A stretch of 64,000 bases of DNA from Nelumbo lutea. Taxonomy: Eukaryota; Streptophyta; Magnoliopsida; Proteales; Nelumbonaceae. The position numbers were made by a program, and so were the translations under genes. Of the stretch, positions 11,163 to 21,564 are shown one piece after another. Every line of letters begins with the position of its first letter. The first letter of the stretch is position 1. The notes beneath the pieces are model-generated. The model was not told the DNA's origin and did no database searches. It saw only the letters and a program-made list of their open reading frames with translations. The stretch lies in contig JAKGHH010000001.1 of the NCBI GenBank assembly GCA_022828595.1, positions 72,970,401 through 73,034,400 of the forward strand, in the 5' to 3' direction.

Positions 11163-12986
11163 TCAAACTAAATTTCTTGCTATGATCTTGTCTTGATTTT
11201 GCAACCACAGTTGTTGTTCCTGTAGGAGATGTTGATTCATGGAGCCATCCAAGGAAGTTTCACCCGGGGGATTGGATGGTGCAAAAGGGTCATTTTCGAT
11301 TTGCAATGGCGGTGTTGTGGCATCGGAGTTTTGTGCACAAAACGTAGGAGTTGCTTGAAACGTGGGGATGGAGAAGGCACCATCTGCTGCAACAACAGGA
11401 TGATCAGGAGGGTTGATGGCCTGCGCATGGATCTCACCCTCACCGTCACCCTCACCCTCACCCTTAGTCCCACCCTCACCCATGTCTTGTAGGAAAGGGT
11501 TATTATAGTTTGGATAATTGTGCTGATCATACAGGTTGTCGATGATAGACAAATGGTCTACCTCCCCGCCAGTTTGCTTGGAAGATATGTCCTTTGCACT
11601 TTGAGTTAACACAAGCTCCCACCCCTCCTTTGAATCTTCTTTGACGTCCAACTCCAATCCCGACACCGAAGGCTGTTGCTCCTCTTCTTGTTGGGGCTGA
11701 TCATTGAAAAGCAGATCAAGATCTGAACTGAATAAGGGCGGGCTGCTTGTTCCCCTTTCATTCATATCCATCAAATCGGATTCCCTTTCGAATTGTTCTT
11801 GATCCATGTCGACGGATGGGCTTGTTCCTCCTACATCGGCGTCGGGATCACTACTAGATGGATGTGGTTCCATCTCCGAGCCCCAGTATCTCTCCTCTGA
11901 CGACATCGTCTCTGCTGGTTGATCGGATTGTTGAGAGGCTTCACCACCTCCTTCACACGGTTCCGAACTTGTCATGCTAGTGGAGAATGCACGGAGAAGC
12001 AACTGGGGGTTCTGTGGCGGCTCCGCCTTACCATTATTAGCGGTTGGGAAAGAAGCCTGATCTTTCAGGAATTCCCTCAACGTGTCGATGAGCTCATCGG
12101 ATAACTTGTGGACACTCGGATATTCGGATGTTCTGCCAATGTTAAGGCCCTTGCACAGGTAATAGAAGGCAGATAGCTCTTCGAATTGCTTCGAGGCCTT
12201 AACGCACGTTTGGAAGGCATTAACGCAGGATTCGTACTGAAGATGAAAGAAACCATCTAGGAGAATTGCGAGACCGTCGGAGATATCCCGATAGAGATCA
12301 AAGCTCTCCAGCACCACCGAGTAAAGACATATTTGCACCAGTCGGTTATTCTTGGCGGCACCAGTGGGGCGGGTGGCCATCGCCCGATCAAGTAAGCGTT
12401 GCCAACAAGAGATCTTCTCGAGCAACGAAGGGGGCTGCTGAATGTCATAAACGGCGGGTTCATAATTGATGATGCCACCTTGCTTTTGATCCCAATTTGA
12501 AGGTCGGCCATGGAGCTTGCCATTGAGGAAGCAATCAAGACGCTCGTCTAGGTAGAGGGCGAAGGAGCGCACGAAGGCTGTATAATCCCAGGGGCTTGAA
12601 TTGGAGTCGTCTCGGAAGCTTGAAAGATTGAGAATTTTGGCGCCGCGCTTCATAGCGTCGAGGACTTCCCTGGGGAAGTGCTGCTGATCACTTTCTTGAA
12701 AAATCCTAAGGACGAGCATGAGAGACTTGAGAGCAACAATCCAGTTGCTGGTGCGACCTATGCGCTTGGCGATAGTCTGAGCACAAATGGCTGCATCCTG
12801 CTTGGAGGCAGAGGCGAGGAGGATAACCTCTTTCACGTATCGCTCCTCCACAGGAATCGCTTCATGGGTGGTGGCCTTGAGCACAGCGATACCAAGGTTG
12901 GAGGTATTTTTCTTTGATACCTTGGCAAGCCCAATACTTGTGTGATCCTTCACGGCCCCAATCGCCTTCTTGAATTTGCTCGGCAT
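11163..12986 (-). CDS. ANTH-domain clathrin assembly protein (AP180/CALM family)
   Basis: A 607-residue intronless frame. The start is placed at the ATG at 12986, which gives the family N-terminus MPSKFKKAIGAVKDHTS; the frame stays open 44 codons upstream to another ATG, but that part is translated leader. The ANTH domain spans about residues 5-300. The phosphoinositide-binding motif KATTH is at residues 37-41, and helices such as 'WIVALKSLMLVLRIFQ' and 'YLDERLDCFL' are typical. The C-terminal half is acidic and disordered, with an Asn-Pro-Phe motif near residue 496, an Asp-Pro-Phe motif near 566 and a DLDLLF stretch. Such motifs bind EH-domain proteins, AP-2 and clathrin. The protein should act in clathrin-coat assembly at the plasma membrane or trans-Golgi network. 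The N-terminus resembles plant PICALM5-type members, but subfamily placement is uncertain. Confidence 0.93.
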   Translation of the reverse strand: MPSKFKKAIGAVKDHTSIGLAKVSKKNTSNLGIAVLKATTHEAIPVEERYVKEVILLASASKQDAAICAQTIAKRIGRTSNWIVALKSLMLVLRIFQESDQQHFPREVLDAMKRGAKILNLSSFRDDSNSSPWDYTAFVRSFALYLDERLDCFLNGKLHGRPSNWDQKQGGIINYEPAVYDIQQPPSLLEKISCWQRLLDRAMATRPTGAAKNNRLVQICLYSVVLESFDLYRDISDGLAILLDGFFHLQYESCVNAFQTCVKASKQFEELSAFYYLCKGLNIGRTSEYPSVHKLSDELIDTLREFLKDQASFPTANNGKAEPPQNPQLLLRAFSTSMTSSEPCEGGGEASQQSDQPAETMSSEERYWGSEMEPHPSSSDPDADVGGTSPSVDMDQEQFERESDLMDMNERGTSSPPLFSSDLDLLFNDQPQQEEEQQPSVSGLELDVKEDSKEGWELVLTQSAKDISSKQTGGEVDHLSIIDNLYDQHNYPNYNNPFLQDMGEGGTKGEGEGDGEGEIHAQAINPPDHPVVAADGAFSIPTFQATPTFCAQNSDATTPPLQIENDPFAPSNPPGETSLDGSMNQHLLQEQQLWLQNQDKIIARNLV

Positions 12987-13400
12987 GGTTTTGAATTTTG
13001 ATCGATCGATCGATCGATCAGCAGAATACCATCTTCCACCACGCCAGCAAAAGAAGAAGGAAAATAGGACAAGAGAAAGATTTGAGAGGTTGCACCCACC
13101 ACCTTCACTCACATCCAACTCATGCTACACCCATTTTTCCCAACTTTTGTATTTTGGTTGAGATTGATTTGGAGCGTTCAGGAGGGGCCTACGGAGTCGG
13201 ATTGCTTTATTCACCATACAGAGAGATTAGACACACATTTTCTTTTTCATTTTGATTTGATAGAGCAAAAGCCAAAAGGGGTGATTGACAGTTGACATTG
13301 CTTTCCCTCCTTTCAGTCTATTCCGAGAGGAGAGACCGGCCGGACCAAGACACGCACTTCTGTTGGTTGACCCTGTCATCACCCTATTTTTGGTACTAAA
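12987..13400 (-). promoter_or_regulatory. 5' leader and proximal promoter of the ANTH gene
   Basis: Upstream (minus-strand) flank of the ATG at 12986. It holds a GATC tandem repeat at 13000-13019, five units, 13 bp before the start codon. The frame is open through this repeat, so an N-terminally extended product from the ATG at 13118 is conceivable but does not match the family N-terminus. No TATA box was assigned. Confidence 0.4.
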
Positions 13401-14481
13401 AGACTCCTGTTACGTTTTTAATTACTAAATTAATTAGTAACGCAAATTCATATGGTTGATATATATTCATATGCATGGGCCTCAATCACATCTATAAAAG
13501 CCGCAACCCATGAGAATGATTTCTTGGGCTTCTTTGAGCCCAACTTAAAAGTTCAAACAGGACCAGCACCCAACTTATTTTTATAGGATGTACCCATACC
13601 CACGCCTAGCCCTAGTCGTACCCCACTTTTTCTCAACTTATTATTGTCCCCCAACACAAGCCTAATCCAAATGCATCTAATTTCATTTTGTAGGTTGGTG
13701 GACTTGAGAGTTGGATTGATTGAGCTTCACATCATTCTTGGGCCTTAGGTCCAACTCTTAGGCTTGGGCTTTGGTTGCATTTAAATCTGACCTAGGCAGC
13801 CCGACTTCCATTTGAATTTTGGATTAATAAAAATTAATTTTAGATAATAATATTTTATAATTTGTCAATGAAACCTATAAGTTTTTAAATTAATAAAAAA
13901 TAGCTTTGAGGTTAAATATATTTTCATTAGATTTTATTAATTTGTACTTATGGTATTTGTAAATAGATTTTGATTTTATTATTTTTATTAGTAATTTTAT
14001 TTTAACCCGTTATTATTATATTTTTTTATTTTTTAACTTTTATTATTTTTAAATGGAATATAAGTTAATTTTAAAATGAAGCATTTCTTGTTAATTGTAG
14101 TTATTAAAACTTTACCTCAAAGCTGTAGTATGCTAAGCCTTTTCCTTGATGTTCTCTCTACCATGTCTGTTGAACACGAGTCATTATTAGACCGTCCGAC
14201 CATCAAGATTATGAACTCTTTTAATGTTTTAGGTACACTTCTATATTGTAGTAGCCCCTGTTTGATATTACTTCTTTAAAATACTTATAATAAGTAGTGG
14301 GGCCATACAATAAGTGATAAATTATTCACATTTGACAAAAAAAAGAGTGAATAAGTGCTTATTTTCAAAATAAGTACTTAAAAAAACAAGTATTTTTTAT
14401 AATATTGTTATAGTTATTGGATTATTATATCTGAATTATTAGTATAATTGTTGTTGTTGTTAATAGTAACATGATATATGA

Positions 14482-14518
<37 letters not shown>

Positions 14519-16398
14519 ACAAGTAATTATTTTTTATTATTTATTTTATTCTTAAATAAATTAATTTGTTTAATAGTGCTACGTGTGACATATAGGCCCA
14601 TGTGTGTTGCAAGGGTTAAAATCATCATTTCCATCAAAATATGTCAATATAATATTGAAAAATATCATATATGTGTATATTTGTTAAGTTAGTAAGCGGC
14701 TCTCCAGACATTGCAACCCAAATAATTACTTAAAAATAAGTGTAGGTGGTTTGGAAAATGACCTCCCAAATATTAATAAGTAATTAAAAACTTATTTCTC
14801 AAACTATTTATTCACCAAAAATAGCTGTAATAGCCAAGGCCCATAAATTCAACAACAAGCCCAATTAGAGACCTTTTTTTTTTTTTAAGGCTAGAAATGA
14901 ATTAAGGTTTACATCAAGCACCCATTTATTGATCAACAGTAACAGCGCCTCAACCTCTTATTGGGTTCTATCACCCAATTAGGAACGCCAAGTTGCATAT
15001 GATCAATGTGGTACCATTTGCCTCCAAAAAACCACTACCAACTCAAGATCTTTCTCCATTTGTAACCAAGAATTAGCATGGTCTTCGTAATTTTCAAAAA
15101 TGTCAACCAAGAATTTTGTTGACATAGATCTCATATTCACGATTAGGTCAAGCCAAAGCCAACATTGATCCTGGATCCGCTCCAAGGTGCACAAGATCAA
15201 ATCAATAAAAACCCAACGGAAATCGGGTAGAATACTACCCAAATTGCACTCCTTTGCCCAAATATTACAAAACGGACCGGAATCAGAGGTGATTAACTAT
15301 GCATTATCTCTGTTCATTACCCATAAAAGTTAGGTGCTGGATTCTGACGATCAATCTAACAACAGTAAGGTTGCTGGAATCTAGCAATGTTATCAGAAAA
15401 CTAAGAAGAAGAAGTCGTTAAATTAAAATCCATTTAGAAAGGCAATCTAAAAGGCTACTCTAGAACAATAGAAATAGAAACAAAATTAAATGAATCAACA
15501 AAATAAAACTCTATTACAAAGAAACCAAAATAGCTACACGTCGAACTCAGAGCAAATAGATAATGAATATTGAATAGAAGTTAGAGGGCAAAAGAGAGGC
15601 CGAAAATATAACCTTCATCCCTCTGTTGCTCAACTTTTTTTCCAAGGGATGACTAGAAAAACAACCATATTGCAATCAAAGGTCATACACGTCGTTGCAT
15701 GGATTCAAGAAAACTTCTCTACTGCAACGGTTTTCATATATGCACAAGTACTAGCAAAAGCAATTGAAATGAGGTTTAAAGGAATAAGAAGAAAAAAGGA
15801 TGAAAAGAAATTAAAAGGCTCACCTATCAATTGCCTTGCATAGATCAATACAATACTGAATTAGTTTAGAGCTACGAACTGGTGGTTGTGAATTGTAACA
15901 ATGGAGAGGTAGCCCAGTTATTTGGTTTCTTACATAGTTGAAGGATGTACACTATAGAAATAGAAAATAGGGAAGTAAGAACAATGAAGGTGAATCAATA
16001 GTTTAGGAAACTAAGGGGTCTTCCACAACAAAGTTGGTTTTGTTTTTGAAAACAAAAACAACCATCAATGTGAAAGTTGATTTTGTCTTTAAAAACAAAA
16101 ACAACCACCATGTGGTGGAACACTCTCTAAATTTTTAAGGGAGAATGACTGTTCTCAGCCCGCCCCAGAATTCTTAGCCCCACCGTACAGGTGGGATGAA
16201 TCTCGACTGTGGATCGATGTAGGGGGGCTACTAGTAGACTATGGGGGGCTGTAATTTCAGATTTCTATGGTGGAGCGCAGTGTACTTCACCAAATTTTCA
16301 AAAACAACCATCACATTAGCAAAATTATATTGTTTTTGCTGATGTGAAAAAACAAAAACAACCATGTGGCAGCACACTCCTTAAATCAATCTATATAA
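13401..16398. other. AT-rich intergenic, no gene recognised
   Basis: Contains an ATT microsatellite at about 14480-14518 and a diffuse repeat at 14290-14830 with several AATAAGT motifs in both orientations, which may be a decayed transposon. A 79-codon minus-strand open stretch at 15003-15242 is not recognised. Blocks rich in AAAAACAAAAACAACCA recur at 16050-16370. Confidence 0.45.
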
Positions 16399-16704
16399 GG
16401 CTGCGTTTGGAATCAGTGTAATGACGTTTTACACTGAACCGTAAAAGTGACCATTGCTTTTTGAAAAACGTGATAGGTGAAGAGTGTAAAGTTTTACATC
16501 GACAACATTGATGTAATATTTACATTGACAATCGATGTAAAACTTTACGTTTGATAGGTTTTATCGATCTAAAACTCCACTCCATCCAAAAATATGCAAA
16601 ACTGAACTAGAGTGGAATTTTGCGTCGACCATGATTACACTCTCCTTTCAAACACAGACAAAATCGAACTGGTGTAAATTTTTACACCGATTCCAAACGC
16701 AGCC
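16399..16704. mobile_element. Tourist-like MITE (PIF/Harbinger type), 306 bp
   Basis: Terminal inverted repeats GGCTGCGTTTGGAATC...GATTCCAAACGCAGCC, extending to 23 bp with one mismatch (next bases A/G, then GTGTAA). The element is flanked on both sides by TAA (16396-16398 and 16705-16707), the 3-bp duplication expected of PIF/Harbinger MITEs. The interior is non-coding and has several 'TTTTACA' motifs in both orientations. Confidence 0.85.
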
Positions 16705-17455
16705 TAAAGGAAATATAGTGAAAATAAAGTTATGATAGGTGATTAAAGAGAAAAGACCGTGGTAAGATTTCCTGTTGATTGTAAGATGCCAACTGGCTGG
16801 TTCGTACTGGTTGTAGCTAAGACTTGGGACCAAATCCCACCTGCACTTAGGTTGGGGGTTTATCGGTTTAACCTTTTTTGGTATTAATCAATGTACGTAG
16901 GACCGTTACTTTTTAAGTTGACAGTACAACCTCAACTAATCATACAATTCTTTTCTTGCAAATACGATAATAACAGGATTCAAAACTGCACCATTGATGG
17001 AACAGTTCATTCAGTGTACCAAATAAGTAGCTCTATTGGTAAAGAACACTTGATTGGAGAAGGATTGGTTATATACCAAATAGCTTTCATGTTGTCCTAA
17101 TAATATCAAATTCCATTATTATCCATGTAATGCAGGTGCTCACACCCATAGATGTCCGAGTAGGGTTACAACCTGGTTTGGGCCAACATGAACCGAACCC
17201 AACCGAACCTAAAATTAAACTGGGGCTGGTTCATGAAAATATGAATCCCATATAAATTCGGGTTGGGTTAGGGTTGATGTCTTAGGCAATCCAACCTAAC
17301 CCAACCAAAGATGATGATCTTTGTAATTATATATTATGGTGCATGTATTGATCTATGATGAGAGTAGGAGACGAGAGTTAATGATGAAGGGTGGTCTCTT
17401 TTGTAAAAAAACGTTCAAATAATGATCTCTGCACATCAATTTTATATGTAGTATA

Positions 17456-17890
17456 TAGAGATGGAAATTTCACTCGTCTTCATGAGCCCCACCCTGAGCG
17501 AGGTGGGTTTTTTGATCACTGATTGAGGTTTGGGGAAAACCCAAAACTCTGGAGTTGGGGACAATATTTGTCTATTCTGCCCCGATTATATTATAAAACA
17601 TAATATATATAATTATTAATATATTATATTATATATTATTAAGCTATACTATATTACATAATATAAAATAATTTTAGGTATGTTTCAAAAAATAAAAAAT
17701 AATAATAATAAGTATATAAGTAAGAATGATTGGGCAGGGTTGGGCAAAGTTGAGGATACCCGCTCCCCGTGGGGATGGGAATGGGATTAGGAATTTTAGT
17801 TTCATCCGGGTTCAGGGTAGGGAATTTGTATTCGGAGTCGGGTATGGGGTAGACAAAACCCTGCCCCACCCGGCCCCATTGTCATTCCTA
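17456..17890. mobile_element. hAT-like non-autonomous element, decayed ends
   Basis: Starts TAGAGATGGAAAT and ends ATTGTCATTCCTA, imperfect inverted ends of the form common in plant non-autonomous hAT elements. Inside are GGGTTTGGGG/CCCCGCCC-type blocks on both sides of an AT-rich centre. The 8-bp flanks do not match, so a target duplication is not demonstrated. Confidence 0.45.
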
Positions 17891-18204
17891 TATATGTATT
17901 TGAATGAATGTGATTGTGTACGTTGGTGTTCGTAAATTCAGTTAGGTTCCAACCACAGCACAACAATATCTCATGACCAAGATGGGTAAGGGTTGAGAAT
18001 CTTGGGTTGTATTAATTAGGATTATATTTGAAGTTTAGTGTTGATCTCAACCTAGAGCAACCTGGACAGAGTAACACTCCTAGTTGTGAGTTATGATGAA
18101 TTTTAGAAGTGAGATTTTCTGCTTACACCAAATAGATTTTTGAATCAGCAATCTTTTAAAGCATTTTGAGTTACTAGTTTAAATTCAAATTTGTTTCTTT
18201 AATT

Positions 18205-18365
18205 ACTTGGTGTAATGGTAAAGATTGTCAAACGTAAGAACAGGGTTTGAGTCTAAAGAGTTTCACTTTGTGCAAAAACTGACTTAGGACCATATCCGGT
18301 TCATCCCTCCCAAGTCCCAAGACTCCACATAGTTGGAACCAACCACCATTGGGTAATAATGCGCT
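18205..18365 (+). mobile_element. SINE-like dispersed repeat, copy 2
   Basis: Related to 9790-9960. It begins ACTTGGTGTAATGGTAAAG (A-box-like), carries AGGGTTTGAGTCTA (B-box-like) about 40 bp on, and shares the downstream blocks TTGTGCAAAAA and TTAGGACCATATCCGGTTC and the TTGGGTAAT end. A CT microsatellite follows at about 18364. Better preserved than copy 1. Confidence 0.5.
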
Positions 18366-19372
18366 CTCTCTCTCTCTCAATAACTCATCAAATTCTCCTA
18401 TAGTAGCAAAAAGCTACAAGCAAGGATATTTGAATACAGGTATTTAAGTAGAGAGACAACAAATCAACCATGTATCATGCCATACTTCAACCACTTATTA
18501 TAACCACATGAGTTCCAAATTTTAACTAGCATATTTTTCTTCTTAATTTCAACCATTCAACAAATTTTAAAAACTAATTGATTATTAAAATTTTAAACAT
18601 TAAAAAATAATTAAATTGGTCTCCTAATGATTAAAATTTACATTCGTATCTTAGTTATAATATCATTTTCAACATTTTCCACTTGTTTTCCGGTAGTTCA
18701 TGTTAAATACAAATTAAACTATTAGAAAATGTTCTTTTTATGTTTATTATATACCTCAATTATAGTCATCTGAGACCTAGATTTAGTGTTGTTGATTTAA
18801 CTTTTGAAACTTATTTGAATTTTCCCCTCCTGTATATCTTAGATTTTTCACTGTATCTAATGAGTATTAAAAGTATATCCTGATACATCTCTTACAATTG
18901 TATTTCCAATCTTCCCCTCCACTTTGTAAAGAAACCTTTACAGGGTATTGCTATCTCCTTATCCCAACAAGAAGACCAATTGTGGTGGGAATTATTGAAA
19001 CCAAAATGAGAATTTACAATTAAGTCCAGTTATAAGATACCTCTGAGGATGATTTTCTGACTTGGGGAGAGAGAAAATTTAAAGGATATTTTGACATTGT
19101 GGGTAGTCATGTTGATTGGAGAAAGTTATGCTACTGTGAGCAATGTGAAAAAGAAGGAATGAGAAAACAAAAATTCATCAATAACAAAGGATATATACAC
19201 CCCTAGCTAAGAAAATTGAAAGAAAGCCAATCAACTTTTGGCTGTTCCATTTGCACAAAATATGTAGAGTTGGGCATGTATATCTATCCATACAAGATAA
19301 AATGTAAGAGCTTGTTGTTACACAATAGGTTACAATTACTTACAACCAAGGATCAAAATTTTGTCACGTTTT

Positions 19373-19715
19373 TGTGAAGCTATTGATGTAAACTAATTGC
19401 AGTCTACAGTTAGTTTAAGGGAGGGCATGAAGAGGTCGTTGCTTGGAGTCAAGTTTTTTGTAAGTGTTTAAATTAGTCTGTTTTCTGTTTCAATAAATCC
19501 TAGTTTTTAGGGATGTTATTATTTGACCTATTCTTTTGCTTTGTTAATCACGTAGTTAAGATAAAGCTAACGTGTATTGCTTTTATGCTTTTTGTTAGAG
19601 TTGTAAATGGCAATAAAAGCCAAGTTCAGTTTCAATAAATTAGTGTAAGTCATTCAATCCATTTTGTTGAGCTCTTGTTATTGCTTTCGATTGTTGCATT
19701 CAATTGTTTCTAACA
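19373..19715 (+). repeat. 5' LTR of the copia element, 343 bp
   Basis: Begins TGTGAAGC and ends TTTCTAACA. It is repeated at 22955-23293 with about 23 substitutions and one 4-bp indel. GGCAATAAAAGCC at about 19609 is the weakened counterpart of GGCTATAAAAGG in the other LTR, the likely TATA box. Confidence 0.92.
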
Positions 19716-19718
19716 AAG

Positions 19719-19730
19719 TGGTATCAGAGC
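19719..19730 (+). other. primer binding site, initiator-Met tRNA type
   Basis: TGGTATCAGAGC begins four bases after the 5' LTR. It is complementary to the 3' end of plant initiator methionine tRNA, the usual primer of copia elements. Confidence 0.9.
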
Positions 19731-19802
19731 CACACTGGGCATGAGAGAGAGGAAAGTCGCAGTCTTTCGATTGACTTGTAAACACAGGAAAGTTTGAAAG
19801 AG

Positions 19803-20219
19803 ATGTCGAGTGCAAGCGAAGGTCCTTTCGTCCATCCCGCCATTCCACATTTTGATGGTCATTACGACCATTGGAGCATGCTCATGGAGAACTTCTTAAG
19901 GTCCAAGGAATATTGGAGCTTGTCGAGACAGGATATGAAGAACCGCAAGCAGGTGAAGTTGTGACAGAAGCGCAGCAGAAGAGGCTCGAAGATATGAAGT
20001 TAAAGGATATGAAAGTCAAGAATTACCTGTTTCAAGCAATAGGCAGAACAATTCTTGAGACTATCCTATAGAAGGACACATCGAAACAAATATGGGATTC
20101 GATGACAAGGAAGTACGAAGGGAATGCTAGAGTGAAGCGGTCAGTCCTTCAAGCTCTGAGGAGAGAATTCGAGACTCTCGAAATGAAGTCAGGTGAATGT
20201 GTTACTGAATATTTTGGTA
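19803..20219 (+). pseudogene. copia gag remnant (5' part)
   Basis: The frame starts ATG TCG AGT GCA AGC and shows the copia gag pattern: 'HFDGHYDHWSMLMENFL' near the start and 'KYEGNARVKRSVLQALRREF' later. A TAG replaces a codon at about 20069. The frame is cut at 20219/20220, where the sequence switches to the inverted arm; the rest of gag with its zinc knuckle is absent. Capsid function is lost. Confidence 0.8.
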
Positions 20220-20884
20220 GAGCTAATCTCCGAATCCATTGCCAATCTCCATTTTGAACTCTTCACTGGCTCTTCATAGTTGATGGGATTTGTAGAAGCA
20301 ACAAGGGCCATATTGAGCTCAATTTCTTCCTCGGATAGTCCCTCACCACTGACGTAATCTTCTATCCAAATAGGAGCCTGTCTGACCCTTCTTTCTCTAG
20401 CATCAGACCCTTCTGCATTCACTGGATTAGATACAACACTCTCGGCTACATGATTTTCATCTCCCACAGTTTCTCCATTGCCTTCACTAGCAACTTCAAG
20501 ATTCTCATCACCTTCTGCTTTCATGCTCATCACCTGTGTCATTCTTGTCATCACCCCACTCAAGATCTACCAACACTTGTTCCTCATAGCTAGTGTCCCA
20601 CTCCCACTGTCTATCTTCCTCAAATACTACGTCTCTACTAGTCACCACACTTTTAGCCACCGAATCATACAGCCTGTAGCCCTTCGACTCCTTACTAACT
20701 TCCAAAAACACGCATCCAAAACTCTTGTTCTCTAGCTTAGTCCTCCTGGTGTCTAGCACATGAACATGTGCCACACCTAAAGACTCTAAAATGTTCCACT
20801 GTGGGTTTCACACCGAACCATGCTTCTTCGGGAGTGATATTCTTGACTGCCACTGTAGGACTTTTATTTAACATGTACATGGCC
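20220..20884 (-). repeat. left arm of 665-bp palindrome
   Basis: Reverse complement of 20900-21564, both arms exactly 665 bp with no indel. By eye there are 16 differences, all transitions, so identity is about 97.6%. It carries, on the minus strand, the end of the copia integrase and the linker before reverse transcriptase. Its outer end abuts truncated gag with a possible GAG microhomology. This arm is the duplicate, because the other arm is continuous with the polymerase. Confidence 0.93.
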
Positions 20885-20899
20885 TGAGGCAGTGAATTG
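20885..20899. other. 15-nt palindrome loop between GGCC arms
   Basis: Spacer TGAGGCAGTGAATTG, flanked by GGCC on both sides. In the plus frame GGCC-loop-GGCC reads as ordinary integrase sequence (Trp-Pro-Glu-Ala-Val-Asn-Trp-Ala), so the loop is native and its short GGCC/GGCC inverted repeat probably seeded the fold-back. Confidence 0.8.
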
Positions 20900-21564
20900 G
20901 GCCATGTACGTGTTAAACGGAAGTCCTACAGTGACAGTCAAGAATATCACTTCTGAAGAAGCATGGTCTGGTGTGAAACCCACAGTGGAACATTTTAGAG
21001 TCTTTAGGTGTGGCACATGTTCATGTGCTAGACACCAGGAGGACTAAGCTAGAGAACAAGAGTTTTGGATGCGTGTTTTTGGAAGTTAGTAAGGAGTCGA
21101 AGGGCTACAGGCTATATGATTCGGTGGCTAAAAGTGTGGTGACTAGTAGAGACGTAGTATTTGAGGAAGATAGACAGTGGGAGTGGGACACTAGCTATGA
21201 GGAACAAGTGTTGGTAGATCTTGAGTGGGGTGATGACAAGAATGACACAGGTGATGAGCATGAAAGCAGAAGGTGATGAGAATCTTGAAGTTGCTAGTGA
21301 AGGCAATGGAGAAACTGTGGGAGATGAAAATCATGTAGCCGAGAGTGTTGTACCTAATCCAGTGAATGCAGAAGGGTCTGATGCTAGAGAAAGAAGGGTC
21401 AGACAGGCTCCTATTTGGATGGAAGATTACGTCAACGGTGAGGGACTATCCGAGGAAGAAATTGAGCTCAATATGGCCCTTGTTGCTTCTACAGATCCCA
21501 TCAACTATGAAGAGCCAGTGAAGAGTTCAAAATGGAGATTGGCAATGGATTCGGAGATTAACTC
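20900..21564 (+). repeat. right arm of 665-bp palindrome: integrase end and linker
   Basis: The arm in native orientation. It encodes the end of the copia integrase core (pattern LNGSPTVTVKNITSEEAW, then 'KPTVEHFRVFRC') and the acidic linker that precedes reverse transcriptase. A frame break at about 21276 separates two open parts (from 21010 and from 21221). It continues directly into polymerase sequence. Confidence 0.85.

Noticed and set aside
12987..13118. 44-residue N-terminal extension of the ANTH protein
   Set aside because: It includes the GATC repeat and has no family similarity; the conserved start MPSKFKK lies at 12986.
14280..14850. MITE with AATAAGT motifs at both sides
   Set aside because: Motifs recur in both orientations, but no definable termini or target duplication.
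20508..21276. Two identical 88-residue frames on opposite strands
   Set aside because: They are the two arms of the copia palindrome, not a pair of genes. The sequence is the linker between integrase and reverse transcriptase.
20220..21564. Palindrome as an assembly or amplification fold-back artefact
   Set aside because: Arms differ at 16 positions, which a fold-back artefact of one molecule would not show. Long-read confirmation is still advisable.
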